The position numbers and the translations under genes are program-made. From positions 1-63,087 of the forward strand of contig OMVQ01000119.1 of the NCBI GenBank assembly GCA_900314555.1: a stretch of DNA of 63,087 nt, given 5' to 3'. The DNA comes from an uncultured Eubacteriales bacterium (lineage in GTDB: Bacteria; Bacillota; Clostridia; Lachnospirales; Lachnospiraceae). Below are positions 1 through 7,391 of the stretch, piece by piece. The notes under the pieces are model-generated. The model ran no database searches and had not been told where the DNA came from. It saw nothing but the letters and a program-made list of their open reading frames with translations. Each line of letters begins with the position of its first letter. Positions within the stretch are counted from its first letter, which is position 1.

Positions 1-88
1 ATTGTACAATTCGCACAAATTTAATATTGATATTTTCTCATATAGCAGTAGTATAAATCTAGGTACCGGCTATGAAGCATTTACGAAT

Positions 89-844
89 TTACGAATATAC
101 ATAGTCATACAATTTTCTATATGTTTCGCTCTGAAACATATATATAGTATCAACTATTTGTAAAGTACAGTCTTTTTTAAAACTGCTGACTATTAAATGA
201 TCTTCATAGATATATGCAAAAAAGGTATCAAAACCTTCACAATTTTTTTCTCTAAATAAGTATGATTCCTTGAAATTATTTGATAAAGCAACATTGATAT
301 TCTCTATTGCAAACCTAAAAGTGTAGTTCTTTTTGAAACTAAATTGATATGGAAATAAGAAAAATAAATTTTTTTTAACAGTAAGCAACTTGACATAATT
401 TTTTATATCATTTTCAATGGTGCCATACTCATATTCATTTGTAAGAAATTCGGATAATTTTTTACAACTATGGTTTCTTAGTGCAACATGTAATCTTGTT
501 ACTTTCATTTCAGTGTTCTGTTTTCTTGGGGGACAATAACTAATAACGCCATCGAAAATTTTTTGAATCTGACTAGTCAATTCTCTTGATGCTTGAAATC
601 GTGTTGTACTTTCGAGTAGTTTAAAATCAAACTTATAAGTGAGGGAATTACAATCACATTCACCATTAGATTCAGATAGTGGTGGTTCATATATTCTAAA
701 ATTAGATTTTTCTCTAAAATAAATAGATTTATTTACTAATTCCAATAAATATTTTTCATAATTACAATTATCTTCTCCATCAATGAAATTTTTAATTATA
801 AAGACAGCAGGTAGAATATCTATTTGTATTTCATCCGAAATCAT
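89..844 (-). CDS. hypothetical protein (about 251 aa)
   Basis: I do not recognise this protein. The open frame extends to 904 (271 aa), but no ribosome binding site precedes that start. An AGGAG (complement of 859-863) lies inside the longer frame, 14 nt before an ATG at 844, so the shorter form is preferred with modest confidence. The product has no signal peptide or clear membrane segment. It is rich in Phe, Tyr, Asn and Lys, with a Cys-containing stretch (GECDCNS) near the N-terminal third. Codon use is extremely AT-biased, as in the next gene, which suggests an accessory region. Function unknown. Confidence 0.5.
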   Translation of the reverse strand: MISDEIQIDILPAVFIIKNFIDGEDNCNYEKYLLELVNKSIYFREKSNFRIYEPPLSESNGECDCNSLTYKFDFKLLESTTRFQASRELTSQIQKIFDGVISYCPPRKQNTEMKVTRLHVALRNHSCKKLSEFLTNEYEYGTIENDIKNYVKLLTVKKNLFFLFPYQFSFKKNYTFRFAIENINVALSNNFKESYLFREKNCEGFDTFFAYIYEDHLIVSSFKKDCTLQIVDTIYMFQSETYRKLYDYVYS

Positions 845-1004
845 AATTTTTATTACATCTCCTCTCATATATTGATAAAATTGTAATACAAATATCTTTA
901 CCATTCCATTCTATTACAATTATATCTGAAATAATTACTACAATTATACATTTTATATAATATTTGTTATTCATTTATGAATAATTAGATTCTAAAAAAT
1001 AAAA

Positions 1005-1376
1005 TTAGTTTTGTTCCTTATATTCCTCATCAGTTGGAAATCTCCACCCATTATTTAAGTCGAAAATCAACTCAACATCATCAAATGTCACACTCCATTT
1101 AGCATTTGTTGAGTTATGAGTTATTTCAGTAAGACATTCTAAATAGTAGTTTGCAACATTGAACAGTATTTCAGGACTATTTCCGGGGAGTTTTGTAGCA
1201 CCACTGAAAATAATATTATCTTTGTATTCAGAATCATCATATATACAGAAATCTTCAACTTTCTGCTTAAAAGGAATCTCAGAGCAATACTTCTCTGAGA
1301 TTTCTTTGATAATTGCTTTTTCCTGTTCTGTCAAAGGACTTTTTCTTTTTGCTTCATAATATAGTGAAAATGCCAT
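1005..1376 (-). CDS. hypothetical protein (123 aa)
   Basis: Small soluble acidic protein, not recognised. The frame is open up to 1451, but AAAGGAG sits 8 nt before an ATG at 1376 (protein begins MAFSLYYEAKRK), which clearly marks the real start. The N-terminal half is predicted helical (LTEQEKAIIKEISEKY). The C-terminal part has alternating hydrophobic and acidic residues (VTFDDVELIFDL) and ends in a Trp-containing charged tail. Size and composition resemble small immunity-type or unknown-function proteins scattered in Firmicutes accessory loci, but nothing here proves that. It is separated from the neighbour at 89-844 by about 160 bp. Confidence 0.6.
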   Translation of the reverse strand: MAFSLYYEAKRKSPLTEQEKAIIKEISEKYCSEIPFKQKVEDFCIYDDSEYKDNIIFSGATKLPGNSPEILFNVANYYLECLTEITHNSTNAKWSVTFDDVELIFDLNNGWRFPTDEEYKEQN

Positions 1377-1792
1377 TGTTAAATCTCCTTTAAAATCTAA
1401 TTTTATTCTAAATTTCCATAATGTTATTTCATCATTAAGTAATTTTGACATTTGTTAAGAGCAAACTATCTTCAACTTTCTTGGATTTATTATATTGTAG
1501 TTTCAGCACTCAAAATTTTGCCATTAGTTAAGAGGGAACAAGTTCTCTGGGACTCTTTTTCAAACATTATATCATAAGAATAAGTGTAAAGTATATAAAT
1601 TTCAATCGCATACATTGTACATATCACACTATATATTTTATCTGAAATATAAGCTTGATATAGCCTAAAACTATAACAAACCTTAAATTTTTTGTATTTT
1701 TCCAATTCTTGTAAATATGTTAATATGTGAACCATAAATTGATTAGTAATTCTGGATATTATAAAAATTATATAGATAGATGTATAAAAAGT

Positions 1793-1843
1793 TATATAGT
1801 CAGCTATATAGAGATATATAGTCAGCTATATAGAGATATATAG
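1793..1843. repeat. 22-bp tandem palindromic repeat
   Basis: A 22-bp unit occurs twice in full (1793-1814 and 1815-1836) followed by the first 7 bases of a third. Each unit contains a 7-bp inverted repeat, TATATAG-TCAG-CTATATA. It lies about 80-130 bp upstream of the MetE-like gene in an otherwise AT-rich 470-bp stretch (1452-1923) with no supportable gene. It could be a dimeric regulator site or slippage-derived simple sequence. Confidence 0.7.
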
Positions 1844-1923
1844 AAATATGTGATTTTTATAATATATATTTTAGAAATTATAATCACGAAAACTATAAAA
1901 TATTAACAGATTGGAGATAAGAT

Positions 1924-3039
1924 ATGAGTAAATTAAACACACCATTCAGATACGATTATGTAGGAAGCTTTTTAAGACCAGAGGTTTTAAAGAAAGCAAG
2001 AGAAGATTTTGAAAATGGTAAAATTACAAGGGAAGATTTAACAAAAGTAGAAGATGAATGTATAACTAAACTTGTCAGCAAACAGAAAGAATTAGGATAT
2101 AAAGTAATTACTGATGGTGAATTCAGAAGAGCAACATGGCATTTAGATTTTATGTGGGGCTTTAACGGTGTTGGTCATCAGAAAACAGAGACAGGCTTAC
2201 CATTCCATGGCGAAGCAGCAATGATTGATGATACTTATCTTACAGGAAAAGTTTCACTTGATGAACATCCTTTTATTGAGCATTTTAAATTCATCAAACA
2301 GTTTGAAGATGAGAATACAGTTGCAAAACTTACAATACCTGCACCTGCACAGTTCTTAGAACAGATGATTATGCCTTTTGCATGGGATAATTCTAAGAAA
2401 TATTATAATACAACAGATGAAATTGCTATAGATATTGCTAATGGATACAAGAAATTCATCAAAGATGCATATGCAGCAGGATGCAGAAATCTTCAGTTAG
2501 ATGACTGCTCATGGGGTATGTTAGTTGATGAAAATGCATGCCAGTTCTTTGGAACAGACAGCGAGGGATTAGAGAAAATAAAGAAACAGCTTGTAGATAT
2601 CAACAACCTTGCAATTGAAGACAAACCAGAAGATATGACAATTAATACACACGTATGCAGAGGAAATTTCCATTCTACATATGCAAGCAGTGGAGCATAT
2701 GACAGCGTTGCAGAAACATTATTTGCAAAGGAAAATGTAAATGCATATTATTTAGAGTTTGATGATGAACGTTCAGGTGGTTTTGAATCACTTTCAAAAG
2801 TTACAGGTGATAAAAAGGTAGTTTTAGGTTTAATTACAACAAAATCTCCTGTATTAGAAGATAAGGAAACAGTTATTAAAAGAATTAATGAAGCTGCAAA
2901 ATACATACCTCTTGACAGATTATACCTTAGTCCTCAGTGTGGTTTTGCATCATGCGAAATAGGTAATAAATTAACAGAAGAACAGCAGTGGGCAAAACTT
3001 AAATTAGTTAAAGAAATAGCTGAAGAAGTATGGAAATAA
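1924..3039 (+). CDS. MetE C-terminal-domain-like methyltransferase (YxjG/YxjH type)
   Basis: Stand-alone protein of 371 aa matching the catalytic (C-terminal) half of cobalamin-independent methionine synthase, a TIM-barrel zinc enzyme that moves a methyl group to a thiol. Visible features are the N-terminal DYVGSFLRP motif, ITDGEFRR, LQLDDCSWG, a zinc-ligand candidate in NTHVCRGNFHS, and a second in SPQCGFAS. The N-terminal half of full-length MetE is absent, as in the Bacillus YxjG/YxjH family, so the methyl donor may not be folate. The start is supported by GGAGATAAGAT before the ATG. The gene stands alone and is followed by a strong terminator. No SAM riboswitch or T-box is evident upstream. 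Exact substrate unknown. Confidence 0.85.
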   Translation: MSKLNTPFRYDYVGSFLRPEVLKKAREDFENGKITREDLTKVEDECITKLVSKQKELGYKVITDGEFRRATWHLDFMWGFNGVGHQKTETGLPFHGEAAMIDDTYLTGKVSLDEHPFIEHFKFIKQFEDENTVAKLTIPAPAQFLEQMIMPFAWDNSKKYYNTTDEIAIDIANGYKKFIKDAYAAGCRNLQLDDCSWGMLVDENACQFFGTDSEGLEKIKKQLVDINNLAIEDKPEDMTINTHVCRGNFHSTYASSGAYDSVAETLFAKENVNAYYLEFDDERSGGFESLSKVTGDKKVVLGLITTKSPVLEDKETVIKRINEAAKYIPLDRLYLSPQCGFASCEIGNKLTEEQQWAKLKLVKEIAEEVWK

Positions 3040-3107
3040 AATAATTATTTATATATCAAATTTGCTTTAGCGGTTAAATAAAAATTAAATATTATGCGTA
3101 AAATATG

Positions 3108-3170
3108 ACCTCTCTTGCAGGCAAATAAGTGAAATTAAATTTACTTAACGTCTGCAAGGGAGGTTTTTGT
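3108..3170 (+). terminator. rho-independent terminator after the MetE-like gene
   Basis: Twelve to thirteen base-pair stem (ACCTCTCTTGCAG at 3108-3120 with CTGCAAGGGAGGT at 3152-3164), with a second AT-rich hairpin in its loop, followed by a T-rich run (TTTTTGTTTTG). Confidence 0.85.
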
Positions 3171-3205
3171 TTTGTATTTCAATTGTATTTCAATTTCAAA
3201 AATGC

Positions 3206-3234
3206 TTGACAGATAAGTTGCTTAGTGATATGGT
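3206..3234 (+). promoter_or_regulatory. sigma-A-type promoter for the GntR operon
   Basis: TTGACA (3206-3211), 17-bp spacer, TATGGT (3229-3234), about 90 bp upstream of the GntR-family start. The -35 is perfect and the -10 has two mismatches. Confidence 0.55.
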
Positions 3235-3259
3235 TAGTTACATAAGTAATGAACCATAT
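3228..3259. promoter_or_regulatory. inverted repeat overlapping the -10, candidate GntR operator
   Basis: ATATGGTT (3228-3235) and AACCATAT (3252-3259) form a perfect 8-bp dyad separated by 16 bp. It overlaps the proposed -10 of the promoter driving the GntR/ABC operon. Autoregulation by the adjacent GntR protein is inferred from position and symmetry. Confidence 0.55.
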
Positions 3260-3323
3260 AAGTGATTGCAAAATACATATAAATTATTACTTTTGAAGTA
3301 TCAAAGCCGGAAAGGAGGAGAAA

Positions 3324-3686
3324 ATGAACGAGATATTAACTCAGGAGAAATCAATCTACATACAGATTGCAGAAATGATTGAGCGGGATATATTGCGGGA
3401 CATTTTGTTAGAGGAAGAGAAAGCACCAAGTACCAATGAACTTGCGAAACTCTATGCAATTAACCCGGCAACGGCTGCAAAAGGAATTAATATTCTTGTA
3501 GATAGAGGAATCCTATATAAAAAACGTGGTATTGGAATGTTTGTTGTGAAAGGAGCCAAAGAGATGATAATGGCAAAAAGAAAAGAAGAATTTTATGATA
3601 ATTATATAAAAAAGCTTTTGTTAGAGGCATCAAGTATTGGTATCAGCAAAGAAGAACTTATAGATATGATTAAGAAAGAAGATTAA
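3324..3686 (+). CDS. GntR-family transcriptional regulator (YtrA-like)
   Basis: 120 aa, the size of the short YtrA subfamily: an N-terminal winged helix-turn-helix (about residues 8-75, with APSTNELAKLYAINPATAAKGINILVDRGILYKKRGIGMFV) and a short C-terminal helical dimerisation segment without a ligand-binding domain. The start is set by AAAGGAGGAGAAA before the ATG. It heads a three-gene operon with an ABC ATPase and a membrane protein, the usual context for YtrA regulators, which repress their own transporter operons and often respond to envelope-active compounds. The inducer here is unknown. A dyad at 3228-3259 is a plausible operator. Confidence 0.9.
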   Translation: MNEILTQEKSIYIQIAEMIERDILRDILLEEEKAPSTNELAKLYAINPATAAKGINILVDRGILYKKRGIGMFVVKGAKEMIMAKRKEEFYDNYIKKLLLEASSIGISKEELIDMIKKED

Positions 3687-3708
3687 AGAAAATTGCCTAA
3701 GGAATGGA

Positions 3709-3735
3709 GCAGACATTAAAGTCTGCGGAATGGAG
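3709..3735 (+). promoter_or_regulatory. hairpin abutting the ABC ATPase ribosome binding site
   Basis: GCAGAC (3709-3714) and GTCTGC (3721-3726) form a 6-bp hairpin with an ATTAAA loop. It is followed at once by GGAATGGAG (3727-3735), and another GGAATGGAG precedes it at 3701-3709. The second copy acts as the Shine-Dalgarno for the start at 3742. Confidence 0.55.
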
Positions 3736-3741
3736 AAAAGT

Positions 3742-4617
3742 ATGAGTGAAATGTTATCATGTAAAGGAATATATAAAAAGTATGGAAATAAAGAAGTGCT
3801 TAAAGGTATAAATCTTGATATAGAAAAAGGAAAGATTTATGGTCTGATTGGCAGAAACGGAGTGGGAAAGACAACGCTTTTATCAATAATGACAGGACAA
3901 AGTATGGCATCGGAGGGAGTTGTCACTTTAGATGGCGAAAAGGTATGGGAAAATAAAGATGTTATTAATAAAATCTGTTTCTCAAGAGAATTAAACCCTA
4001 TGGCAGCAATGGGCAACAATAATATGAAAGTTAAGGAGTATCTGAGAATTGCTTCAATATTTTATCCAAATTGGGACTTTGAAATGGCAGATGAACTTAT
4101 TAAAGAATTCGAATTAAATGTAAAGAAACAGATTTGCAAGTTATCTAAAGGTATGATGTCAATGGTTACTATAATTGTTGCATTAGCAAGTAAGGCTGAG
4201 TTTACATTTCTTGACGAACCGGTTGCCGGGCTTGATGTTGTAGCAAGAGACCAGTTTTACCGTATTTTATTAGATGAATATGATAAGACAGGCAGAACAT
4301 TTGTAATATCTACACATATCATAGAGGAGGCAGCAGATATTTTCGAGGAAGTAATCATTATGAAAAATGGTCAGGTAATTCTTAAAGAGAATACGGTAGA
4401 GCTTTTAGACAGAGCATTTCATATAAGTGGAAAAGCCGAAGAAGTAGATAAGTTAGTGGAGGGTATGGAAGTACATCATAGAGAAAATATTGGAAGAAGC
4501 AAGGGCGTAACAGTTTTAGCAAAACCGGGTGAACGAATAAATGCAAATGCTGATGTAAGCGTACAGTCTGTTAATTTGCAAAATCTATTCGTAGCATTAT
4601 GTGGCAAGGGGGAATAG
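3742..4617 (+). CDS. ABC transporter ATP-binding protein (YtrB-like)
   Basis: Nucleotide-binding subunit with Walker A GRNGVGKTT (near residue 42), a degenerate signature region (KLSKGMMSMVTI), Walker B FTFLDEPVAGLD and the switch His in STHIIEEA, followed by a regulatory C-terminal tail of about 90 residues. An in-frame ATG at 3730 is possible, but GGAG six bases before 3742 makes the shorter 291-aa form more likely. It lies between the GntR regulator and a membrane protein, as in Bacillus ytr and similar antimicrobial-responsive ABC operons. Substrate unknown. Confidence 0.9.
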   Translation: MSEMLSCKGIYKKYGNKEVLKGINLDIEKGKIYGLIGRNGVGKTTLLSIMTGQSMASEGVVTLDGEKVWENKDVINKICFSRELNPMAAMGNNNMKVKEYLRIASIFYPNWDFEMADELIKEFELNVKKQICKLSKGMMSMVTIIVALASKAEFTFLDEPVAGLDVVARDQFYRILLDEYDKTGRTFVISTHIIEEAADIFEEVIIMKNGQVILKENTVELLDRAFHISGKAEEVDKLVEGMEVHHRENIGRSKGVTVLAKPGERINANADVSVQSVNLQNLFVALCGKGE

Positions 4618-4620
4618 ACG

Positions 4621-5244
4621 ATGACAGAGATTAAAGGAATTACAAAACAGGCATTAAAAAATCTGCTTGGTGGTTTTTTGATATTTGCATTTTTGATAAT
4701 ATTTTTTATCTTATTAGGTGCTCCGTCTTATTCTGAAATGTCGAGAATAGGAACGTTATATACATTATATTTTAATGTATTTGTTATGCTTACATATGCA
4801 ATTTCATTTGTGACTTGCTATTTAAGAGTATATATAGCATTTGGAAGTACAAGAAGAAACCTTTTCAGAGGTAAAAATATTGTGGCATTGGGTCTTATAT
4901 GTATAGTAAATATAGTAGATATGATTGTATATGTGATATTTGATAAAATGGAACTTACAAGAGCTATTGGTTCGTTTATAATGTGTATTTTAATTTTGGC
5001 GGTAGGCGAAATACTATCATTAATAATTAATAAATATGGAATGAAAGGCTATATTATAAGCTGTATGCTTGGTGGTTTCGTTGGAGGATTATGTGGTGCA
5101 GGAGTTTTCCAAACATCATTAATCAGAAAATATCTGCAAATGCCAATTGTATGCTTAAGCATTTTTGCCGGAAGCATTATCATCTATGCGATAATTAATT
5201 ATTTTGAATGGAAAATGATTTATAAATATGAGATAAGAGCCTGA
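4621..5244 (+). CDS. multi-pass membrane protein, probable ABC permease partner
   Basis: 207 aa with about six hydrophobic segments and short loops. It begins three bases after the ATPase stop, so the two are probably translationally coupled. The motif FGSTRRNLFRGKNIV follows the second membrane segment. An analogous G-T-R-K motif occurs in the membrane protein at 6483-7208, suggesting both belong to one ABC-2-like permease family. No enzymatic motif is visible. Role as the membrane partner of the 3742-4617 ATPase is inferred from the operon. Confidence 0.7.
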   Translation: MTEIKGITKQALKNLLGGFLIFAFLIIFFILLGAPSYSEMSRIGTLYTLYFNVFVMLTYAISFVTCYLRVYIAFGSTRRNLFRGKNIVALGLICIVNIVDMIVYVIFDKMELTRAIGSFIMCILILAVGEILSLIINKYGMKGYIISCMLGGFVGGLCGAGVFQTSLIRKYLQMPIVCLSIFAGSIIIYAIINYFEWKMIYKYEIRA

Positions 5245-5258
5245 TAAATATAAAATAA

Positions 5259-5341
5259 GAGTCAGGTAAGTGATGAACCTTTAAAACCATATTATGACCT
5301 GATTTTCGAAAGAGGGTTCAAAGTAAATACTTACCTGACTC
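5259..5341. terminator. 13-bp inverted repeat between convergent genes
   Basis: GAGTCAGGTAAGT (5259-5271) is perfectly complementary to 5329-5341, enclosing a 57-nt loop that contains a weaker inner pairing (GAACC/GGTTC). On the minus strand the stem is followed by a T-rich run (TTATTTTAT), so it probably ends the FocA-family transcript and perhaps also the plus-strand operon. Confidence 0.6.
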
Positions 5342-5434
5342 GTAGATAAAGATATATTAAATGTTTTGTACGTTTTATAAATATATGTTTTAGATATTAT
5401 ATATCATATATTTTAGAATATATTTTAACGTTTA

Positions 5435-6277
5435 TTAGTCTGCTTTTAAATCATTTTTATGGATTACATACATTGCAACACCGATAAAAATCATACCACC
5501 GATTATGTTTCCTATTGTAACGTAGCTAAAGCATACAAGGCTTTTTGGTGATAATAAAGCATCACATTGTGAAGAAGTCAAACCATATAATTCCTGTGCT
5601 TTATTTACGTAATCAGAATTAGTAGCTGCTAACATTCCGGCTGGAATATAGAACATATTTGCAACGCAATGCTCGAAACCGCAGATAACGAAAGCCATAA
5701 TAGGGAAGAATACGGAAAGTATTTTACCTGTTACATCTTTAGCGGCTGAAGCCATAAGTATTGCAAGGCATACTAAGATGTTACAGAGGATACCGCTTGT
5801 GAAACCTGCTAAAGGCTTAATATTAGTTTTGCCAACTGCAACTTTTATGGTATATGCACCAAGACCACCATTTGAGTAATCAAACTGACCTGAATAGAAA
5901 AGCAATACATCGATTATCAATGCACCTAAAAGGTTGCTTAAGTAGACAACTACAAGGTTTCTTACTACTGATAAACCGCTGATTTTCTTATTCATATATG
6001 CCATAATTAACATACAGTTTCCGGTAAATAATTCACCACCGACTAATATAACAAGCATTAATCCAACAGGGAATACGGCTCCGGCTAAGGTTCTTGCAAG
6101 TCCGACATTGCTTATGTTATGAACTGCTACATTACTCGCAGCACCGCCAAGTGCGATGAAAGCACCTGCGAAAATACCTAACATAATCATTTTGAAAAGC
6201 GGAAGATTTGCTTTAGTAATCTGTCCGTTAATATTATTTTTCACTACCTCGGTAGGCGTATAAAAATTGTTTTGCAT
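5435..6277 (-). CDS. formate/nitrite transporter family channel (FocA/NirC)
   Basis: 280-aa integral membrane protein of the pentameric FNT channel family, which passes formate, nitrite or related small anions across the cytoplasmic membrane. Recognisable family segments are GAFIALGG near the N-terminus, FPVGLMLVILVGGELFTGNCM, and the C-terminal GFEHCVANMFYIPAG motif containing the conserved pore His, then IGNIIGGMIF. AAGGAG lies 8-9 nt before the ATG at 6277. A TTGACT/TAGGAT promoter-like pair (complement of 6334-6339 and 6311-6316, 17-bp spacing) precedes it. It is monocistronic and convergent to the ABC operon. Formate export or uptake would fit an anaerobe that also carries formate-THF ligase. 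Confidence 0.92.
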   Translation of the reverse strand: MQNNFYTPTEVVKNNINGQITKANLPLFKMIMLGIFAGAFIALGGAASNVAVHNISNVGLARTLAGAVFPVGLMLVILVGGELFTGNCMLIMAYMNKKISGLSVVRNLVVVYLSNLLGALIIDVLLFYSGQFDYSNGGLGAYTIKVAVGKTNIKPLAGFTSGILCNILVCLAILMASAAKDVTGKILSVFFPIMAFVICGFEHCVANMFYIPAGMLAATNSDYVNKAQELYGLTSSQCDALLSPKSLVCFSYVTIGNIIGGMIFIGVAMYVIHKNDLKAD

Positions 6278-6310
6278 TAGTGAAATCTCCTTAATAATAT
6301 AATAATTATT

Positions 6311-6339
6311 ATCCTAATGATTAGCAAAACAAAAGTCAA
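6311..6339 (-). promoter_or_regulatory. putative promoter of the FocA-family gene
   Basis: Read on the minus strand: TTGACT (6339-6334), 17-bp spacer, TAGGAT (6316-6311), about 35 bp upstream of the start codon. The -10 matches only 4 of 6 consensus bases. Confidence 0.4.
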
Positions 6340-6482
6340 TAAAAATACGAAAATAATAATGTATTAATTTTCGTACAGAAATAGAGAATAGAAGAAAAGA
6401 AATAATGTTACCACATTTATCATATGCGATAACTTTGAATAGCAGGCAATGAAAATGAAATACCTGCAGAATGGAGAGAATT

Positions 6483-7208
6483 ATGACTGTTAAATTATTT
6501 AAGATGAATTACAGAAATCTACTGATATTTTTATTATGTATGGCAGCAGGTTTCTTTATGGGTTTAACCATACAGCTAGTCAATGGAGAAAGTGATAGCC
6601 AGCAGATTTCGACAATAATGACTATATTAATTACATGCTTTTTTGAATTTTTTTTCACACCGATGGGAATGGCAAATGATTTTAAAATATATATACAGAT
6701 GGGTGGAACCAGAAAATCTTTCTACTTTGCAGAATTGATTTTTGAAATTGTAAAGTACCTGATATTAGCAGGCTTCTCAGTAATTTCATACATAGTTCAA
6801 AAGCAAATATATAATAAAGCAGGTGAAGAAAGATACCTTATAAATGAGCATGCAGATAAGTATATAAATATCGGTTCTATTTTATTATTAATGTGCTTTG
6901 TAATAGCACTGATGATGCTATTATCAACATTAGCTGTAAGGTATAAAGGAAAAGTATATATTATAATATGGATAGTTTATCTTGTAGCATGTATGATGCC
7001 TGTACAGATACATAATTTAATGGAAGAGAATAATAATGACTCAATGCTTGCAAGATTTGGATTATGGATTAAGAATAGAGAGTGGTTTAATAAATTAAAA
7101 GATATGATTGTTAATCTTGATATTACACAGGTATATCTGGCAGCGGGAGGTCTTACGGTTTTATGTCTTGTAATTTCATATCTTATAATTGCTAAGAAGG
7201 ATTATTAA
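6483..7208 (+). CDS. multi-pass membrane protein, ABC-2-like permease
   Basis: 241 aa with about six membrane segments. The frame opens at 6471, but that ATG is part of AGAATGGAG, which serves as the ribosome binding site for the ATG at 6483, so the later start is chosen. A MGGTRKSFYFAELIF motif after the second membrane span parallels FGSTRRNLF in the protein at 4621-5244. The two may be partners or paralogues, although the FocA gene lies between them on the other strand. No ATPase is adjacent. A 5-bp hairpin (GCAGG 6442-6446 with CCTGC 6463-6467) abuts the Shine-Dalgarno. Function inferred only from topology. Confidence 0.65.
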   Translation: MTVKLFKMNYRNLLIFLLCMAAGFFMGLTIQLVNGESDSQQISTIMTILITCFFEFFFTPMGMANDFKIYIQMGGTRKSFYFAELIFEIVKYLILAGFSVISYIVQKQIYNKAGEERYLINEHADKYINIGSILLLMCFVIALMMLLSTLAVRYKGKVYIIIWIVYLVACMMPVQIHNLMEENNNDSMLARFGLWIKNREWFNKLKDMIVNLDITQVYLAAGGLTVLCLVISYLIIAKKDY

Positions 7209-7248
7209 CTCAGACTGAGTACTTACAGAATACAAAAACAAACAAAAG

Positions 7249-7276
7249 TTGACATATAATGGTTTTGTGATATAAT
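7249..7276 (+). promoter_or_regulatory. strong sigma-A promoter of the NlpC/P60 gene
   Basis: Consensus TTGACA (7249-7254), 16-bp spacer, consensus TATAAT (7271-7276). It lies 115 bp upstream of the hydrolase start. Confidence 0.85.
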
Positions 7277-7290
7277 AAGTCCGTAACAAA

Positions 7291-7307
7291 TGTAACATTT
7301 TTGTAAC
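7291..7307 (+). promoter_or_regulatory. WalR-type box (TGTAAC-N5-TGTAAC)
   Basis: TGTAAC (7291-7296) and TGTAAC (7302-7307) separated by 5 bp match exactly the Bacillus/Staphylococcus WalR (YycF) consensus TGTWAH-N5-TGTWAH. The box begins 15 bp after the -10, so it would lie in the initially transcribed region. A third GTAACA occurs at 7283. Regulation by a WalR homologue is inferred; no walRK gene is in the window. Confidence 0.5.
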
Positions 7308-7391
7308 AATTGAACAAATAACAATTGGGCAAATTAAGCAAATGTAATAATAATTAAGTATACAAAGACAAATAATCAGAGAGGTATACAA

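Noticed and set aside
1490..1735. 81-aa minus-strand open frame
   Set aside because: No Shine-Dalgarno before its start, biased Tyr/Ile composition expected of AT-rich noncoding DNA, and no recognisable domain.
1740..1923. SAM riboswitch or T-box upstream of the MetE-like gene
   Set aside because: No K-turn, specifier or T-box core sequence is visible; only the short tandem palindrome.
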